Assembly (NCBI RefSeq): GCF_002224675.1
Contig: NZ_NMPZ01000001.1
Span: 310,001 to 374,000, forward strand
Length of the DNA stretch: 64,000 bases
From: Segatella copri
GTDB lineage: Bacteria; Bacteroidota; Bacteroidia; Bacteroidales; Bacteroidaceae
Direction of reading: 5' to 3'
How positions within the stretch are numbered: the stretch's first letter is position 1; each line of letters starts with the position of its first letter. This document shows positions 6,683-16,419 of the stretch, piece after piece. The notes below the pieces were generated by a model. The model saw nothing but the letters and a program-made list of their open reading frames with translations, was not told the origin of the DNA and did not search any database. A program made the translations under genes and the position numbers.

Positions 6683-8650
6683 ATGAGAGAAAATTCGGAA
6701 AGTTCAGTAGCCTGCCATCATCGAGTAGGCTTCCTGGGATTGCTCATCACTCTGGGCATTGTGTTTGGAGATATAGGTACATCCCCACTCTACGTGATGA
6801 AGGCCATCCTGCACACGGGTGAAGCCATCAACGAGAGCACCATCCTGGGTGCATTGTCGTGCATCATCTGGACACTCACCCTGCAGACCACCATCAAATA
6901 CGTATGCGTGGCGCTGCGTGCCGACAACAATGGCGAAGGAGGCATTCTCGCCCTCTACGCCCTGTTGCGCAAGATGAAGAGAAAGTGGATTTACTTACTG
7001 GCCATCATCGGTGCCAGCACCCTGCTGGCAGATGGAATCATCACCCCTGCCATCACGGTTACCACAGCCATCGAAGGACTCGAAAGCATCAGTCCCCACC
7101 TGCCTGTCATCCCCATCACACTGGGCATCATCACCATCATCTTCTTTGTGCAACGCTTTGGCACAGAGAGTATTGGCAAGTCGTTCGGAGTTTTCATGCT
7201 GATATGGTTCCTGCTGCTGGGCGTAACGGGAGCTTTCAGCATCACCTCTTACCCATTGATTCTGAAGGCCTTCAACCCCTACTATGCTGCCATGCTGCTG
7301 GCAAAATCGCCAGAGTGGTTCCTGATTCTGGGTGCCGTGTTCCTCTGTACCACCGGTGCTGAGGCTCTTTACTCCGACCTGGGTCACTGCGGCAGAAAGA
7401 ACATCACCATCAGCTGGCTTTTCGTAAAGGCTATGCTCATCCTCAACTATCTGGGTCAGGGAGCATGGGTGCTGAACCATATCCAGACTGCCTCCTCCGT
7501 GAATCCGTTCTTTTCCATCATGCCCCAGAACATGCTGATTTTTGCCATCATCATGGCCACGGGTGCGGCAATCGTTGCCAGTCAGGCACTTATCAGCGGC
7601 ACCTTCTCCATATTGAGCGAAGCCATGAACCTGCACTTCTGGCCACGCATGCGAATCAAGCATCCTACCCATGTTAAGGGGCAGCTCTATATCCCGGTAA
7701 TCAACCTCGCCATGTACATCGGCGTGGTTCTCATCATCCTGCTCTTCCGCGACTCCTCGCACATGGAGGCAGCCTATGGTCTCGCCATCACCATCACCAT
7801 GCTGATGACCACCCTGCTGCTCGGTTTCTATCTGCGCACCAAGGGTGTGGCGCGCATCTTCATCCTGCTCTTTATGGGCGCATATTGCGTGATTGAGGGC
7901 ATTTTCCTTGCCGCCAACCTGTCAAAATTCCTCGCAGGAGGATGGTGCACGATGCTTATTGGCGGAATCCTGTTCCTGATGATGTATGTATGGGTCCGCG
8001 CCATCAAGATCCGCCATCATTACATCAGTACCAAACCGCTGAATGAGTATTATCAGATTATCTCTGATATCAAGGCCGACGAGAGCATCCCCAAGTACGC
8101 TTCCAACCTGGTTTATGTGAACCATGCCGACAAGGAAGGTGCAGTGGATGACAAGCTGCTCTATTCCATCATCAACAAGCAGCCCAAGCGTGCTGACCAT
8201 TACTGGCTTATCAATCTGGAATTTGCAGATACTCCTGACACGCTGGAGTACAGTTGCGAGACTCTGGTTCCCGACACCCTCTACAGTGTAACCATGCGCA
8301 TAGGTTTCCGCATTGAGCCTAGGGTGAGCCTCTATCTGCGACAAGTGGTAGAAGACCTGGTGGCTGGCAGGAAGGTGGATTTGAGAAGCACCTATCCATC
8401 GCTTCGCAAAAATGGAATTCCTGGCGATTTCCGCTTCATCATCATCCACCGCGTATATTACCCGGAGAGTTCCGACAACCGTCAACAGAACCTGCTGATG
8501 ACTATCTATGCCCTTATCGGCAAGATAGGCATTGACGAGCCTAAGGCTTTGGGCCTCGACACATCCATGGTGGTGGTAGAACGTGTTCCGCTCATCATCA
8601 ACCATCGCAACAGAAGCATCAGGCGCATTGCGCAGATTGTTGAAGAATAG
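6683..8650 (+). CDS. kup: Potassium uptake permease Kup
   Basis: 655 residues, normal for KUP/HAK/KT transporters. The family hallmark GIVFGDIGTSPLYV is at residues 25-38. About twelve hydrophobic segments fill residues 15-450, then a soluble C-terminal domain of about 200 residues begins near SDIKADESIPKYAS. The protein imports K+ with protons across the inner membrane. It is monocistronic, with a terminator before it and a fresh -7 element after it. The long leader with GGATAAT iterations is the only hint of regulation. Confidence 0.95.
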   Translation: MRENSESSVACHHRVGFLGLLITLGIVFGDIGTSPLYVMKAILHTGEAINESTILGALSCIIWTLTLQTTIKYVCVALRADNNGEGGILALYALLRKMKRKWIYLLAIIGASTLLADGIITPAITVTTAIEGLESISPHLPVIPITLGIITIIFFVQRFGTESIGKSFGVFMLIWFLLLGVTGAFSITSYPLILKAFNPYYAAMLLAKSPEWFLILGAVFLCTTGAEALYSDLGHCGRKNITISWLFVKAMLILNYLGQGAWVLNHIQTASSVNPFFSIMPQNMLIFAIIMATGAAIVASQALISGTFSILSEAMNLHFWPRMRIKHPTHVKGQLYIPVINLAMYIGVVLIILLFRDSSHMEAAYGLAITITMLMTTLLLGFYLRTKGVARIFILLFMGAYCVIEGIFLAANLSKFLAGGWCTMLIGGILFLMMYVWVRAIKIRHHYISTKPLNEYYQIISDIKADESIPKYASNLVYVNHADKEGAVDDKLLYSIINKQPKRADHYWLINLEFADTPDTLEYSCETLVPDTLYSVTMRIGFRIEPRVSLYLRQVVEDLVAGRKVDLRSTYPSLRKNGIPGDFRFIIIHRVYYPESSDNRQQNLLMTIYALIGKIGIDEPKALGLDTSMVVVERVPLIINHRNRSIRRIAQIVEE

Positions 8651-8705
8651 GAAGATTTTTCTAAACAAAAAACAGTCGGATGATTACTTTTCGAATTATT
8701 ATTTG

Positions 8706-8713
8706 TATCTTTG
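8706..8713 (+). promoter_or_regulatory. -7 element of tcdA
   Basis: TATCTTTG followed by CACC, about 50 bp before the tcdA ATG. No TTTG is found at 19-20 bp; the -33 region may be weak. Confidence 0.55.
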
Positions 8714-8763
8714 CACCTGAATTGCGCAAAGCAAAGTTGAAAGATAATAAAAAAGATAATTGA

Positions 8764-9528
8764 ATGGGAAATCAAATCACAACAATGGAGCGGGGAATGC
8801 AGCGACGCACAGAACTGCTCCTGGGAAAAGATAATCTTGAAAAAATTCAGGAAGCACGAGTGCTCATCTTCGGAATCGGAGGCGTGGGTTCATGGTGCGC
8901 AGAGGGACTGGTGCGCAGCGGCGTGCGCAACATCACCATCGTGGATAGCGACCGCGTATGCGTGACCAACTGCAACCGCCAGCTGATGGCAACAAGCCGC
9001 ACCATCGGACAGGTAAAGGTAGATGCGCTGCGCGACCACCTGCTTGAAATCAACCCTGAAGCCAACATCACGGCTTATCAGAAAATCTACCAGGCAGAAA
9101 CTGCAGAAGAGTTCCACATGGAGGAATACGACTACATCATCGACGCCATCGACTCGCTGAAGGACAAGGCTGACCTGATTCTGCGTGCCACTGCCCTTCC
9201 GAAGGAAATCACCTTCGTATCTTCGATGGGAGCAGCCCTCCGCCGCGACCCTTTCATGGTGAGGAAGGCTGAGTTCTGGAAGGTTGATGGCGATCCGCTG
9301 GCAAGAGCCCTGCGCAAGAAATTCAAGAAGAACAAGACCTTCCCTCGCCGCAAATTCCAGTGCGTGTTCAGCGAGGAAAAGCCGATGCAGAACATGAGCG
9401 ACCAGCGACTCGTAGAGGACGAATGGACATCTACGAAGGCACAGATCAACGGCTCACTCTGCCACATCACCGCTACATTCGGAATGGCTATAGCAGGAAT
9501 CGTTATCAATCACATCATCGAAAGATAA
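8764..9528 (+). CDS. tcdA: tRNA threonylcarbamoyladenosine dehydratase TcdA
   Basis: 254 residues of the E1-like ThiF/MoeB/HesA fold. The ATP-binding GIGGVGSW is at 37-44, the adenine-contacting DSD at 61-63 and the NCNRQ motif at 69-73, all typical of TcdA (CsdL). The enzyme uses ATP to cyclise t6A37 of tRNA to ct6A in the cytoplasm. No ubiquitin-like partner or sulfurtransferase lies nearby, which fits TcdA rather than ThiF or MoeB. ATG at 8785 (MERGMQRR) is a possible later start. RecD2 begins 33 bp after the stop, across a duplicated 17-bp word, so the two are probably co-transcribed. Confidence 0.88.
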   Translation: MGNQITTMERGMQRRTELLLGKDNLEKIQEARVLIFGIGGVGSWCAEGLVRSGVRNITIVDSDRVCVTNCNRQLMATSRTIGQVKVDALRDHLLEINPEANITAYQKIYQAETAEEFHMEEYDYIIDAIDSLKDKADLILRATALPKEITFVSSMGAALRRDPFMVRKAEFWKVDGDPLARALRKKFKKNKTFPRRKFQCVFSEEKPMQNMSDQRLVEDEWTSTKAQINGSLCHITATFGMAIAGIVINHIIER

Positions 9529-9560
9529 TATTTTGAAGAAGGTAATATTTTGAAGAAGGT

Positions 9561-11786
9561 ATGATCAAGATACGCTGCGTGGTAGAACGGATTACCTACC
9601 AGAATCAGGAGAACGGATATTCCGTGATGAAAGTCAAGGTGAAGGGATATTCCGACCTGGTTACCCTGGTGGGAAACCTGCTGGATGTTCCAGTGGGAGC
9701 GGTACTGCTGTGCAATGGCGACTGGAAGATGGACAAGCGATACGGACAGCAGTTTGCCTGCGAAACCTGGGAAGAGGTAATGCCTGCCACCGTGTATGGA
9801 ATCGAGAAATACCTGGGCAGCGGACTGGTGAAAGGCATCGGTCCGAAGTTTGCACATCTGATAGTAGAGAGATTCGGAACGGAAACCATCGAGGTAATAG
9901 AAGATGACATCGAACGACTCTACGAGGTTGCCGGAATCGGCAAGAAACGCGTGGAGAAAATCCGAGACAGCTGGGAGAAGCAGAAGGACATCAAGAACGT
10001 GATGATCTTCCTGCAGCAGTATGGCGTGAGCACTGCTTACGCCGCCAAGATCTACCGACAGTATGGCAAGGAAAGCATCGACAACGTGAAGGAGAATCCC
10101 TACCGTCTTGCCGATGACATCTGGGGCATTGGATTCAAGACTGCCGACGGAATAGCCAGCAAGATGGGTTATGAGAAGAACGATCTGAGAAGATGCAAGA
10201 GCGGAATCAGCTACACCCTAAATGAACTCTCCAACGAAGGTCACGTTTATGCTGTAGAAGAACAGCTTATAGAAGCCGCAAAGAAACTACTCGAAGCCGA
10301 TGAAGAACCTATCAGACAAGCCATAGCGGAAATGATCATATCAGAAAATCTCATCCGTGAGAACGAAGCCATCTATCTGCCTCCCTTCTATCATTCTGAA
10401 CGTGGAACGGCTAAGAAGCTGCTGGAGTTGATGAAAGGTCAGGGTCCTACCCTCTTCAATATGCAGGCCGATATCCAGGCAATAGAAAAGGCTTCAGGCA
10501 TCAGATACGACGAGGTGCAGATTGCCGCCATTGAGCAGGCAGTACGTTCTAAAGTGATGGTGCTGACGGGTGGCCCTGGAACAGGAAAGACCACGACGAC
10601 GCAAGGTATCATTTCTGCTTACAAAACGGCAGGGATGAGGATTCTGCTGGCGGCTCCTACGGGCAGAGCTTCCAAGCGAATGAGCGAGGCCACGGGCATG
10701 GAAGCCAAGACCATCCACCGGCTGCTGGAGTTTAATCCGCAGGACGGATACAAGCGCAACGAGGAGAACCCGCTGGAGGGTGATGCGCTGATCGTGGATG
10801 AGTGTTCGATGATAGACATCATCCTGATGTATAATCTGATGAAGGCGATTCCGGAGCACATGCGCCTGGTGCTGGTGGGCGACATTGACCAGCTGCCGAG
10901 TGTGGGAGCCGGAAACGTTCTACGCGACATCATCGACTCAGAGAAAATTCCGGTCATCCGACTCACCCGCATCTTCCGACAGGCACAGTCGAGCCGAATC
11001 ATCATGAGTGCCCACGCCATCAACCAGGGATATTATCCGGACACGAGCAACGGCAAGCAGACCGATTTCTTCTTTATCAAGAATGAAGACCCAGAGCAAG
11101 TGGCTATGGAAATCGTGAATCTTGTAAAATATCGTCTGCCAAAAGCTTACAATCAGCCGCAGAGTAACATCCAGGTGCTTACCCCGATGCAGAGAAGCGT
11201 GGTAGGTGCAGCCAATCTGAACATGATGCTGCAGCAGGCACTCAACACATCCAACCTGGGAATCAGCCGTGGCGGAACCACCTACAAACTGGGCGACCGC
11301 GTAATGCAGATTAGAAATAATTACGACAAGAATGTATTCAATGGAGACATCGGAACCATAGAGAAGGTGAATATGGAAGACCGCACCATCTCCGTGAGTT
11401 TCGAGGATCATTCAGCTGAATACGAGGCAGCGGAGCTGGATGAGTTGACGTTGGCCTACGCCACCACCATACACAAGAGTCAGGGTTCAGAATATCCCAT
11501 CGTGGTCATCCCTATCCTGATGACTCATTTCGTAATGCTTCAGCGCAACCTCATCTACACCGGAATCACGAGAGCCAAGAAAATCTGCGTGCTCATCGGT
11601 CAGCCCAAAGCCCTCGCCTATGCTGTAAGAAATCTGACTGTGAGCAACAGAAACACGAAATTGAAAGAACGGTTGCGTGGCGAGATTGAGGCGGCAACAA
11701 ATTCTTCTCCACTCCACTTCAGCAAGCCGTATGTTTTGCCTGAAGAGAATCAGCCAATGATGGCTGCAGAGCCGGACCCAAAATAA
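9561..11786 (+). CDS. recD2: RecD2-type ATP-dependent DNA helicase
   Basis: 741 residues. An N-terminal OB-like part is followed by helix-hairpin-helix segments at about 88-140 (GLVKGIGPKFAH, YEVAGIGKKRVEKI). The helicase core has Walker A GGPGTGKTTTT at about 336-346, Walker B LIVDECSMID, a GDIDQLPSVGAGNVL block and the motif VI YTGITRAKK. This is the RecD2 architecture found in bacteria where RecD acts without RecBC; such enzymes unwind DNA 5' to 3' in repair or replication. No recB or recC is nearby. It follows tcdA closely. Confidence 0.92.
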   Translation: MIKIRCVVERITYQNQENGYSVMKVKVKGYSDLVTLVGNLLDVPVGAVLLCNGDWKMDKRYGQQFACETWEEVMPATVYGIEKYLGSGLVKGIGPKFAHLIVERFGTETIEVIEDDIERLYEVAGIGKKRVEKIRDSWEKQKDIKNVMIFLQQYGVSTAYAAKIYRQYGKESIDNVKENPYRLADDIWGIGFKTADGIASKMGYEKNDLRRCKSGISYTLNELSNEGHVYAVEEQLIEAAKKLLEADEEPIRQAIAEMIISENLIRENEAIYLPPFYHSERGTAKKLLELMKGQGPTLFNMQADIQAIEKASGIRYDEVQIAAIEQAVRSKVMVLTGGPGTGKTTTTQGIISAYKTAGMRILLAAPTGRASKRMSEATGMEAKTIHRLLEFNPQDGYKRNEENPLEGDALIVDECSMIDIILMYNLMKAIPEHMRLVLVGDIDQLPSVGAGNVLRDIIDSEKIPVIRLTRIFRQAQSSRIIMSAHAINQGYYPDTSNGKQTDFFFIKNEDPEQVAMEIVNLVKYRLPKAYNQPQSNIQVLTPMQRSVVGAANLNMMLQQALNTSNLGISRGGTTYKLGDRVMQIRNNYDKNVFNGDIGTIEKVNMEDRTISVSFEDHSAEYEAAELDELTLAYATTIHKSQGSEYPIVVIPILMTHFVMLQRNLIYTGITRAKKICVLIGQPKALAYAVRNLTVSNRNTKLKERLRGEIEAATNSSPLHFSKPYVLPEENQPMMAAEPDPK

Positions 11787-11837
11787 AATCCTGAATGGCA
11801 AAACATCTCTCGTATCATAATTTAAAGGAAAAATCTG

Positions 11838-13028
11838 ATGAAACATATAAAGACTGCATTGATAGGATTCGGGTATCGGGGCAAACAATTGCTGCGGCTG
11901 TTACGCACGATTGAAAGCTATAAGATTGTCGGTATCGCCGACATCAACGGCTGCGGGGATTCGGAATCTCCGGGCGCTTCCTTCTATCAGGGCGAGGAAG
12001 CCTACAAGATGATGCTCGACGAGCAACAGCCCAATCTGGTTTTCATCACCACCCCCTGGCACCTCCACATCACCCACGCCACAGAATGCATACTGCGAAA
12101 CTGCCATGTGGCTCTCGAAATCAAAGGCGGACTCTGCCAGGATGAATATGCCCCGCTACAGGAAATCGCCCAACAGAAAGGAGTAAAGGTTTTTCCGCTG
12201 GAGAACACCCTCTTCATGCGAGAAATCCTTGCTGTAAAAAGAATGGTGGATGAAGGAGCACTTGGAGAAATCATCTATATGAGAGGCGGTTACCGCCACG
12301 ACCTGCGCAAGCTGCTGCTCGATGACAATGGGGTGCTGGGTGGACGAAAAGGTACGGAAAGCGTGTGGAGAAGCCGTTTCTACTCGCACCACAACGCCGA
12401 CATCTATCCCACCCATGGACTCGGTCCGCTCTGCATGATTCTGGGCATCGGGAAAACAGACCATCTCGCCTGGCTCACTTCCTTCGCCACCAAGGCGGTG
12501 GGACTTCGCCAGCACATGTCAGAAGATGATACTACTCCCATCACCCTGGGCGACATCATCTCTACGCAGATTGAAACCCAGGGCGGAACGCTCATCTCAC
12601 TCACTCATGACACGACCCTGCCTCGCCCAAGAAGCCTCGACTTTGAGGTACAGGGTTCGCTGGGCATCTGGGACGGCGTGAACCGACGCATTTACCTGGA
12701 GGAGATGAACTCGGAAACCTGGCAAGACGACCACGCCATCCTGGCTCTATACGAAAGCCGCGAATGGCAGCTCTGGGGCGAGAAAGCCCTGAAGCACGAC
12801 AGCCATCACCAGGGGATGGACTACATCATGTTGAGATGCATTGCCGCTGAACTGACAAAAACCGCAAGCGCAGATTCGGCGGGAAGCATCCGCTATCCTG
12901 CCACGCTAAGCGATCTGGCCCTCTGGACATCGGTAACCCTCCTGTCTGAAATTTCCATCAGGGAGCATCGCCGTGTGGCATTTGGTTATTCAAGCGATTT
13001 ACAATATAAAAAGAACAAGAATTTATAA
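11838..13028 (+). CDS. Gfo/Idh/MocA family oxidoreductase
   Basis: 396 residues with an N-terminal NAD(P)-binding fold (ALIGFGYRGKQLL at about 7-19) and a C-terminal alpha/beta domain. Members oxidise or reduce sugars and related compounds with NAD(P). Where the family usually has an EKP motif this protein reads EIKGG (about residues 95-99), so the catalytic Lys is shifted or changed and the substrate cannot be guessed. It lies between RecD2 and an ABC-F gene with short gaps of 51 and 23 bp, without any sugar-utilisation neighbour. Confidence 0.8.
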   Translation: MKHIKTALIGFGYRGKQLLRLLRTIESYKIVGIADINGCGDSESPGASFYQGEEAYKMMLDEQQPNLVFITTPWHLHITHATECILRNCHVALEIKGGLCQDEYAPLQEIAQQKGVKVFPLENTLFMREILAVKRMVDEGALGEIIYMRGGYRHDLRKLLLDDNGVLGGRKGTESVWRSRFYSHHNADIYPTHGLGPLCMILGIGKTDHLAWLTSFATKAVGLRQHMSEDDTTPITLGDIISTQIETQGGTLISLTHDTTLPRPRSLDFEVQGSLGIWDGVNRRIYLEEMNSETWQDDHAILALYESREWQLWGEKALKHDSHHQGMDYIMLRCIAAELTKTASADSAGSIRYPATLSDLALWTSVTLLSEISIREHRRVAFGYSSDLQYKKNKNL

Positions 13029-13051
13029 TACATATAGAATAAGAAACAGAT

Positions 13052-14686
13052 ATGATTACAGTTGATGGATTGACCGTAGAATTCGGCGGCACCACCCTAT
13101 TCAAAGACATTTCCTTCCAGATCAACGAGAAGGACCGTATAGCCCTGATGGGCAAGAATGGCGCAGGAAAAAGTACCCTGCTCAAAATCATCGCAGGCGT
13201 AAGAACAGCCACACGTGGCTCCGTTTCCGCTCCAAAAGACTGCGTCATCGCCTATCTGCCTCAGCATCTGATGACCGAAGACGGAAGAACCGTGTTCGAG
13301 GAAACCTGCCAGGCGTTCGCCCATCTCCACGAGATGCAGGCGGAGATTGACCGCATCAACAACGAGCTCACTACCCGCACGGATTATGACAGCGACGACT
13401 ATATGCAGCTCATCGAAAAGGTATCTTCATTGTCTGAGAAATTCTATGCAATCGACATGACCCACTTCGAGGAGGATGTAGAGAAGACTCTACTCGGTCT
13501 GGGCTTCGAACGCTCTGACTTCAACCGCCCTACCAGCGAGTTTTCGGGAGGTTGGCGCATGCGTATCGAGCTTGCCAAACTGCTGCTGAAATCGCCTGAC
13601 GTGCTGCTCCTGGATGAGCCTACCAACCACCTCGACATCGAATCTATCGGATGGCTCGAAGACTTCATCATCAACAGTTCGAAAGCGGTGGTAGTGATCA
13701 GTCACGACCGAAAATTCGTAGATGACATTACAACAAGAACCATAGAGGTTACCATGGGCAGAATCTACGACTACAAGGCTACCTACAGCCAGTATCTGGA
13801 ACTGCGCAAGGAACGCCGCGAACAGCAGATGAAGAAATATGAGGAACAGCAGAAGATGATTGCCGAGACCAAGGACTTCATCGAGCGTTTCAAGGGTACG
13901 TATTCGAAGACTTTCCAGGTGCAGAGCCGCGTGAAGATGCTCGAAAAGCTGGAGCTGATCGAGGTGGATGAGGAGGATACCAGCCGACTGAGACTGAAGT
14001 TCCCTCCAAGTCCGAGAAGCGGAGCCTATCCGGTTCAGATGAGTGACGTGGCAATAGCATTTGATGACAAGCAGATATTCAGCGGCGTGAATCTTACCGT
14101 AGAGCGTGGCGACAAGATTGCCTTCGTGGGAAGAAACGGTGAGGGTAAATCTACGCTCGTAAAATGCATCATGGGTCAGCTTCAGAACGAGGGTAAGCTG
14201 GAATTAGGACACAATGTTCAGATTGGCTATTTTGCTCAGAATCAGGCTTCTCTGCTCGATGGTGAACTTACGGTTTTCCAGACGATAGATGATGTTGCCA
14301 AGGGCGAAATCAGAAATAAGATTCGCGATTTGCTGGGTGCATTCATGTTTGGTGGCGAGGATTCTACCAAGAAGGTAAAGGTTTTGTCGGGTGGAGAAAG
14401 AACCCGTCTGGCTATCCTGAAACTGCTGTTGGAGCCGGTGAATCTGCTGATTCTCGATGAGCCTACCAACCACCTGGATCTCAAGACGAAGGATGTACTG
14501 AAACAGGCGCTGCTGGATTTCGACGGCACGCTGATTGTAGTGAGTCACGACCGTGACTTCCTGGATGGTCTGGTCAGCAAGGTGTACGAATTCGGCCATG
14601 GTCGCGTCCGCGAGCATCTCTGCGGAATCTACGAGTTCCTGGAAACAAAGAAAATGGAAAGCCTTCAGGAATTGGAGAAGAAATAA
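13052..14686 (+). CDS. ABC-F family ATPase
   Basis: 544 residues with two ABC domains and no membrane segments. Walker A motifs are GKNGAGKST (about 34-42) and GRNGEGKST (about 362-370); signature motifs are EFSGGWRMR and VLSGGERTR; both Walker B strands end in [11 protein letters not shown] or [12 protein letters not shown] linker of charged helices near 255-310 is the ABC-F interdomain arm. Such proteins act on the ribosome, aiding stalled translation or, in some cases, protecting from antibiotics; the housekeeping YbiT/EttA type seems likelier here. A second ABC-F gene lies at 48506-50338. A strong terminator follows. Confidence 0.88.
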   Translation: MITVDGLTVEFGGTTLFKDISFQINEKDRIALMGKNGAGKSTLLKIIAGVRTATRGSVSAPKDCVIAYLPQHLMTEDGRTVFEETCQAFAHLHEMQAEIDRINNELTTRTDYDSDDYMQLIEKVSSLSEKFYAIDMTHFEEDVEKTLLGLGFERSDFNRPTSEFSGGWRMRIELAKLLLKSPDVLLLDEPTNHLDIESIGWLEDFIINSSKAVVVISHDRKFVDDITTRTIEVTMGRIYDYKATYSQYLELRKERREQQMKKYEEQQKMIAETKDFIERFKGTYSKTFQVQSRVKMLEKLELIEVDEEDTSRLRLKFPPSPRSGAYPVQMSDVAIAFDDKQIFSGVNLTVERGDKIAFVGRNGEGKSTLVKCIMGQLQNEGKLELGHNVQIGYFAQNQASLLDGELTVFQTIDDVAKGEIRNKIRDLLGAFMFGGEDSTKKVKVLSGGERTRLAILKLLLEPVNLLILDEPTNHLDLKTKDVLKQALLDFDGTLIVVSHDRDFLDGLVSKVYEFGHGRVREHLCGIYEFLETKKMESLQELEKK

Positions 14687-14747
14687 AATCTCAAAAGGTA
14701 TTTTTCGAAAGAGGATGCTTCATTATTCATCGAATGAAGAAACGAAA

Positions 14748-14792
14748 AAGAGGGTGTATCATGGACTTATGACACACCCTCTTGTATTTTCA
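14748..14792 (+). terminator. Terminator between convergent genes
   Basis: AAGAGGGTGT at 14748-14757 pairs with ACACCCTCTT at 14774-14783, followed by GTATTTT. It can serve the ABC-F gene and, on the other strand, the HU-LysM gene. Confidence 0.75.
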
Positions 14793-14808
14793 AATAAATT
14801 CTTTAAAA

Positions 14809-16419
14809 TTATTTCTTTTTCTTCAATTCCAACTTCGGAATCTTGACTTTCTGACCTGGCTTCAACAGGGAAGTACCATTCAGAGCTTCTACGTAACATT
14901 CCATTCCTGGACCTAAGTACTTTTGGCTAAGCGACTTGATGGTTTGTCCTTCTCTTGCCGTAACTACCTCGGAAACACCAATAATACGATAGGCTCCGGT
15001 TCGAACACGAACATCCTGGTCGTATTTGCTGCTTGCCTGGGCAGCATGCTTTTCTGCCTGCTTTCTGGTTTCTTCTTTCTTCTTGGCTTCTGCAAGTTTT
15101 TTAGTCTCCTGCTGTTTCTTTGCATCTGCGAGTTTCTTGGCTTCCAAATTCTTCTTTGCCTCAGCCGATTTTACATCAATTGATTGCTTATCAACCGTCG
15201 CATTCATATTCTGTCCGGCATTTTCGGCTTTCTTGACAACTTCACTTGCCTGTGCCATTCTTACACTATCCTCGATAGCCTTTTTGCGAAGAATTTCTTC
15301 CTGCGTTGAAGCAGACTTGGTTGGCGTCTTCTTCTCTGTCGCAATCTGCTGGTAATTATCCAACTGTAGAGCGAGATGATCACGCTGGGCAGCCATCTTG
15401 CCATAATTAAAAGCAAACCAACCAAAGCCTCCTATCATTGCCAGGAATACTACGCTCGCTGCAATAACCAGATAACGAGGCAAAACAACATTTCGCTTAT
15501 CGGTTTCCTCATCTGAAGAAGGAGTTTCCTCATCTGAAGAAGCTTCCTCTTCAATAGGAATTTCAGTAATAGAGTTTTCTCCATCTGAAGGAACTTTCTC
15601 TGCAATAGGAATTTCAGTAATAGAATTTTCTTCATCTGAAGGAACTTTCTCTGCAATAGGAGTTTCCTCTGTTAATGTCGATTCTTTTTCTTCATCAGAA
15701 ACAACAGACTCAACTTCATTCTGAGCTGGAACTTCAGATTCCTTTGTTTCCAATTCAGAAGTTACAGATTCAGATTCTACCGGTTCAGATACTGCAGGTT
15801 TAAATACAGCAGGTTCTGTCGCTGCAGGTTCTGATCCTTCCGGTTTCTTTTCTTCCGGTTCAGCAACATTTTCCTGAGACAATCTCTTCTCTCCTATCAC
15901 AATCATTTCATCGCTAACAGGAGCATCGTTTTCTTCATCCAAAAAATCTATCACACCACTTGTCACAGGAGAATCCTGTTCAACGAAAGATTCCAAGGAT
16001 GAATTTTCTGAATCAGGAACACTCTCTAACGTAGATTCGAATACAGAACCGTCCTCTTCAGCATTTTCAAATTTTCTGTCGATTTCATCGAAATCAACAC
16101 CATCATTCACCACAACGGTCTCAAACTGGGCGAAAGGCTTGTTCACAATCTCCTTCAGAATATTATCGGGCGTGAAGGAAATCTTGTCACGCCCCTCGAT
16201 GATGATACGCTCGCCCGTGTTCACATCCACGCTTTCACGATCCTTCACCGCCATTACCTTGAAAGTACCAAGCCACTTCATCTTCACGAGCTTATCAGAC
16301 TGAAGCCCCTCGTTGGCAACATCAAACATCTTTCTGATAAACAATTCAGCATCCTGCAGACTGATTCCCGACTTCTCTGCCAGGCGCTGCGCCAAGTCGT
16401 TTAAACTAATCTTACTCAT
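14809..16419 (-). CDS. Membrane-anchored HU domain protein with LysM domain
   Basis: 536 residues from the chosen start. Residues 1-90 are an HU/IHF-like DNA-binding domain (LNDLAQRLAEKSGISL, later KISFTPDNILKEIVNKPF). Then comes an acidic region of about 200 residues rich in Glu, Ser and Pro, including repeats of IAEKVPSDEENSITE type, a single membrane segment at about 315-337 (YLVIAASVVFLAMIGGFGW), a Lys/Glu/Ala coiled coil, and a C-terminal LysM domain (VTAREGQTIKSLSQKYL). The layout puts DNA binding in the cytoplasm and LysM against peptidoglycan. I choose ATG at 16419 because GGAGGT lies 7 bp upstream; 16434 is the alternative. It overlaps the HU gene by 8 bp. Confidence 0.85.
   Translation of the reverse strand: MSKISLNDLAQRLAEKSGISLQDAELFIRKMFDVANEGLQSDKLVKMKWLGTFKVMAVKDRESVDVNTGERIIIEGRDKISFTPDNILKEIVNKPFAQFETVVVNDGVDFDEIDRKFENAEEDGSVFESTLESVPDSENSSLESFVEQDSPVTSGVIDFLDEENDAPVSDEMIVIGEKRLSQENVAEPEEKKPEGSEPAATEPAVFKPAVSEPVESESVTSELETKESEVPAQNEVESVVSDEEKESTLTEETPIAEKVPSDEENSITEIPIAEKVPSDGENSITEIPIEEEASSDEETPSSDEETDKRNVVLPRYLVIAASVVFLAMIGGFGWFAFNYGKMAAQRDHLALQLDNYQQIATEKKTPTKSASTQEEILRKKAIEDSVRMAQASEVVKKAENAGQNMNATVDKQSIDVKSAEAKKNLEAKKLADAKKQQETKKLAEAKKKEETRKQAEKHAAQASSKYDQDVRVRTGAYRIIGVSEVVTAREGQTIKSLSQKYLGPGMECYVEALNGTSLLKPGQKVKIPKLELKKKK

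Noticed and set aside
6995..7762. 255-codon minus-strand frame within kup
   Set aside because: Antisense shadow of a typical KUP transporter; the translation is His/Asp-rich with no protein-like pattern.
9530..9560. 17-bp duplicated word between tcdA and recD2 as a regulatory site
   Set aside because: Two adjacent copies of ATATTTTGAAGAAGGTA look like simple slippage; no symmetry or promoter element is formed.
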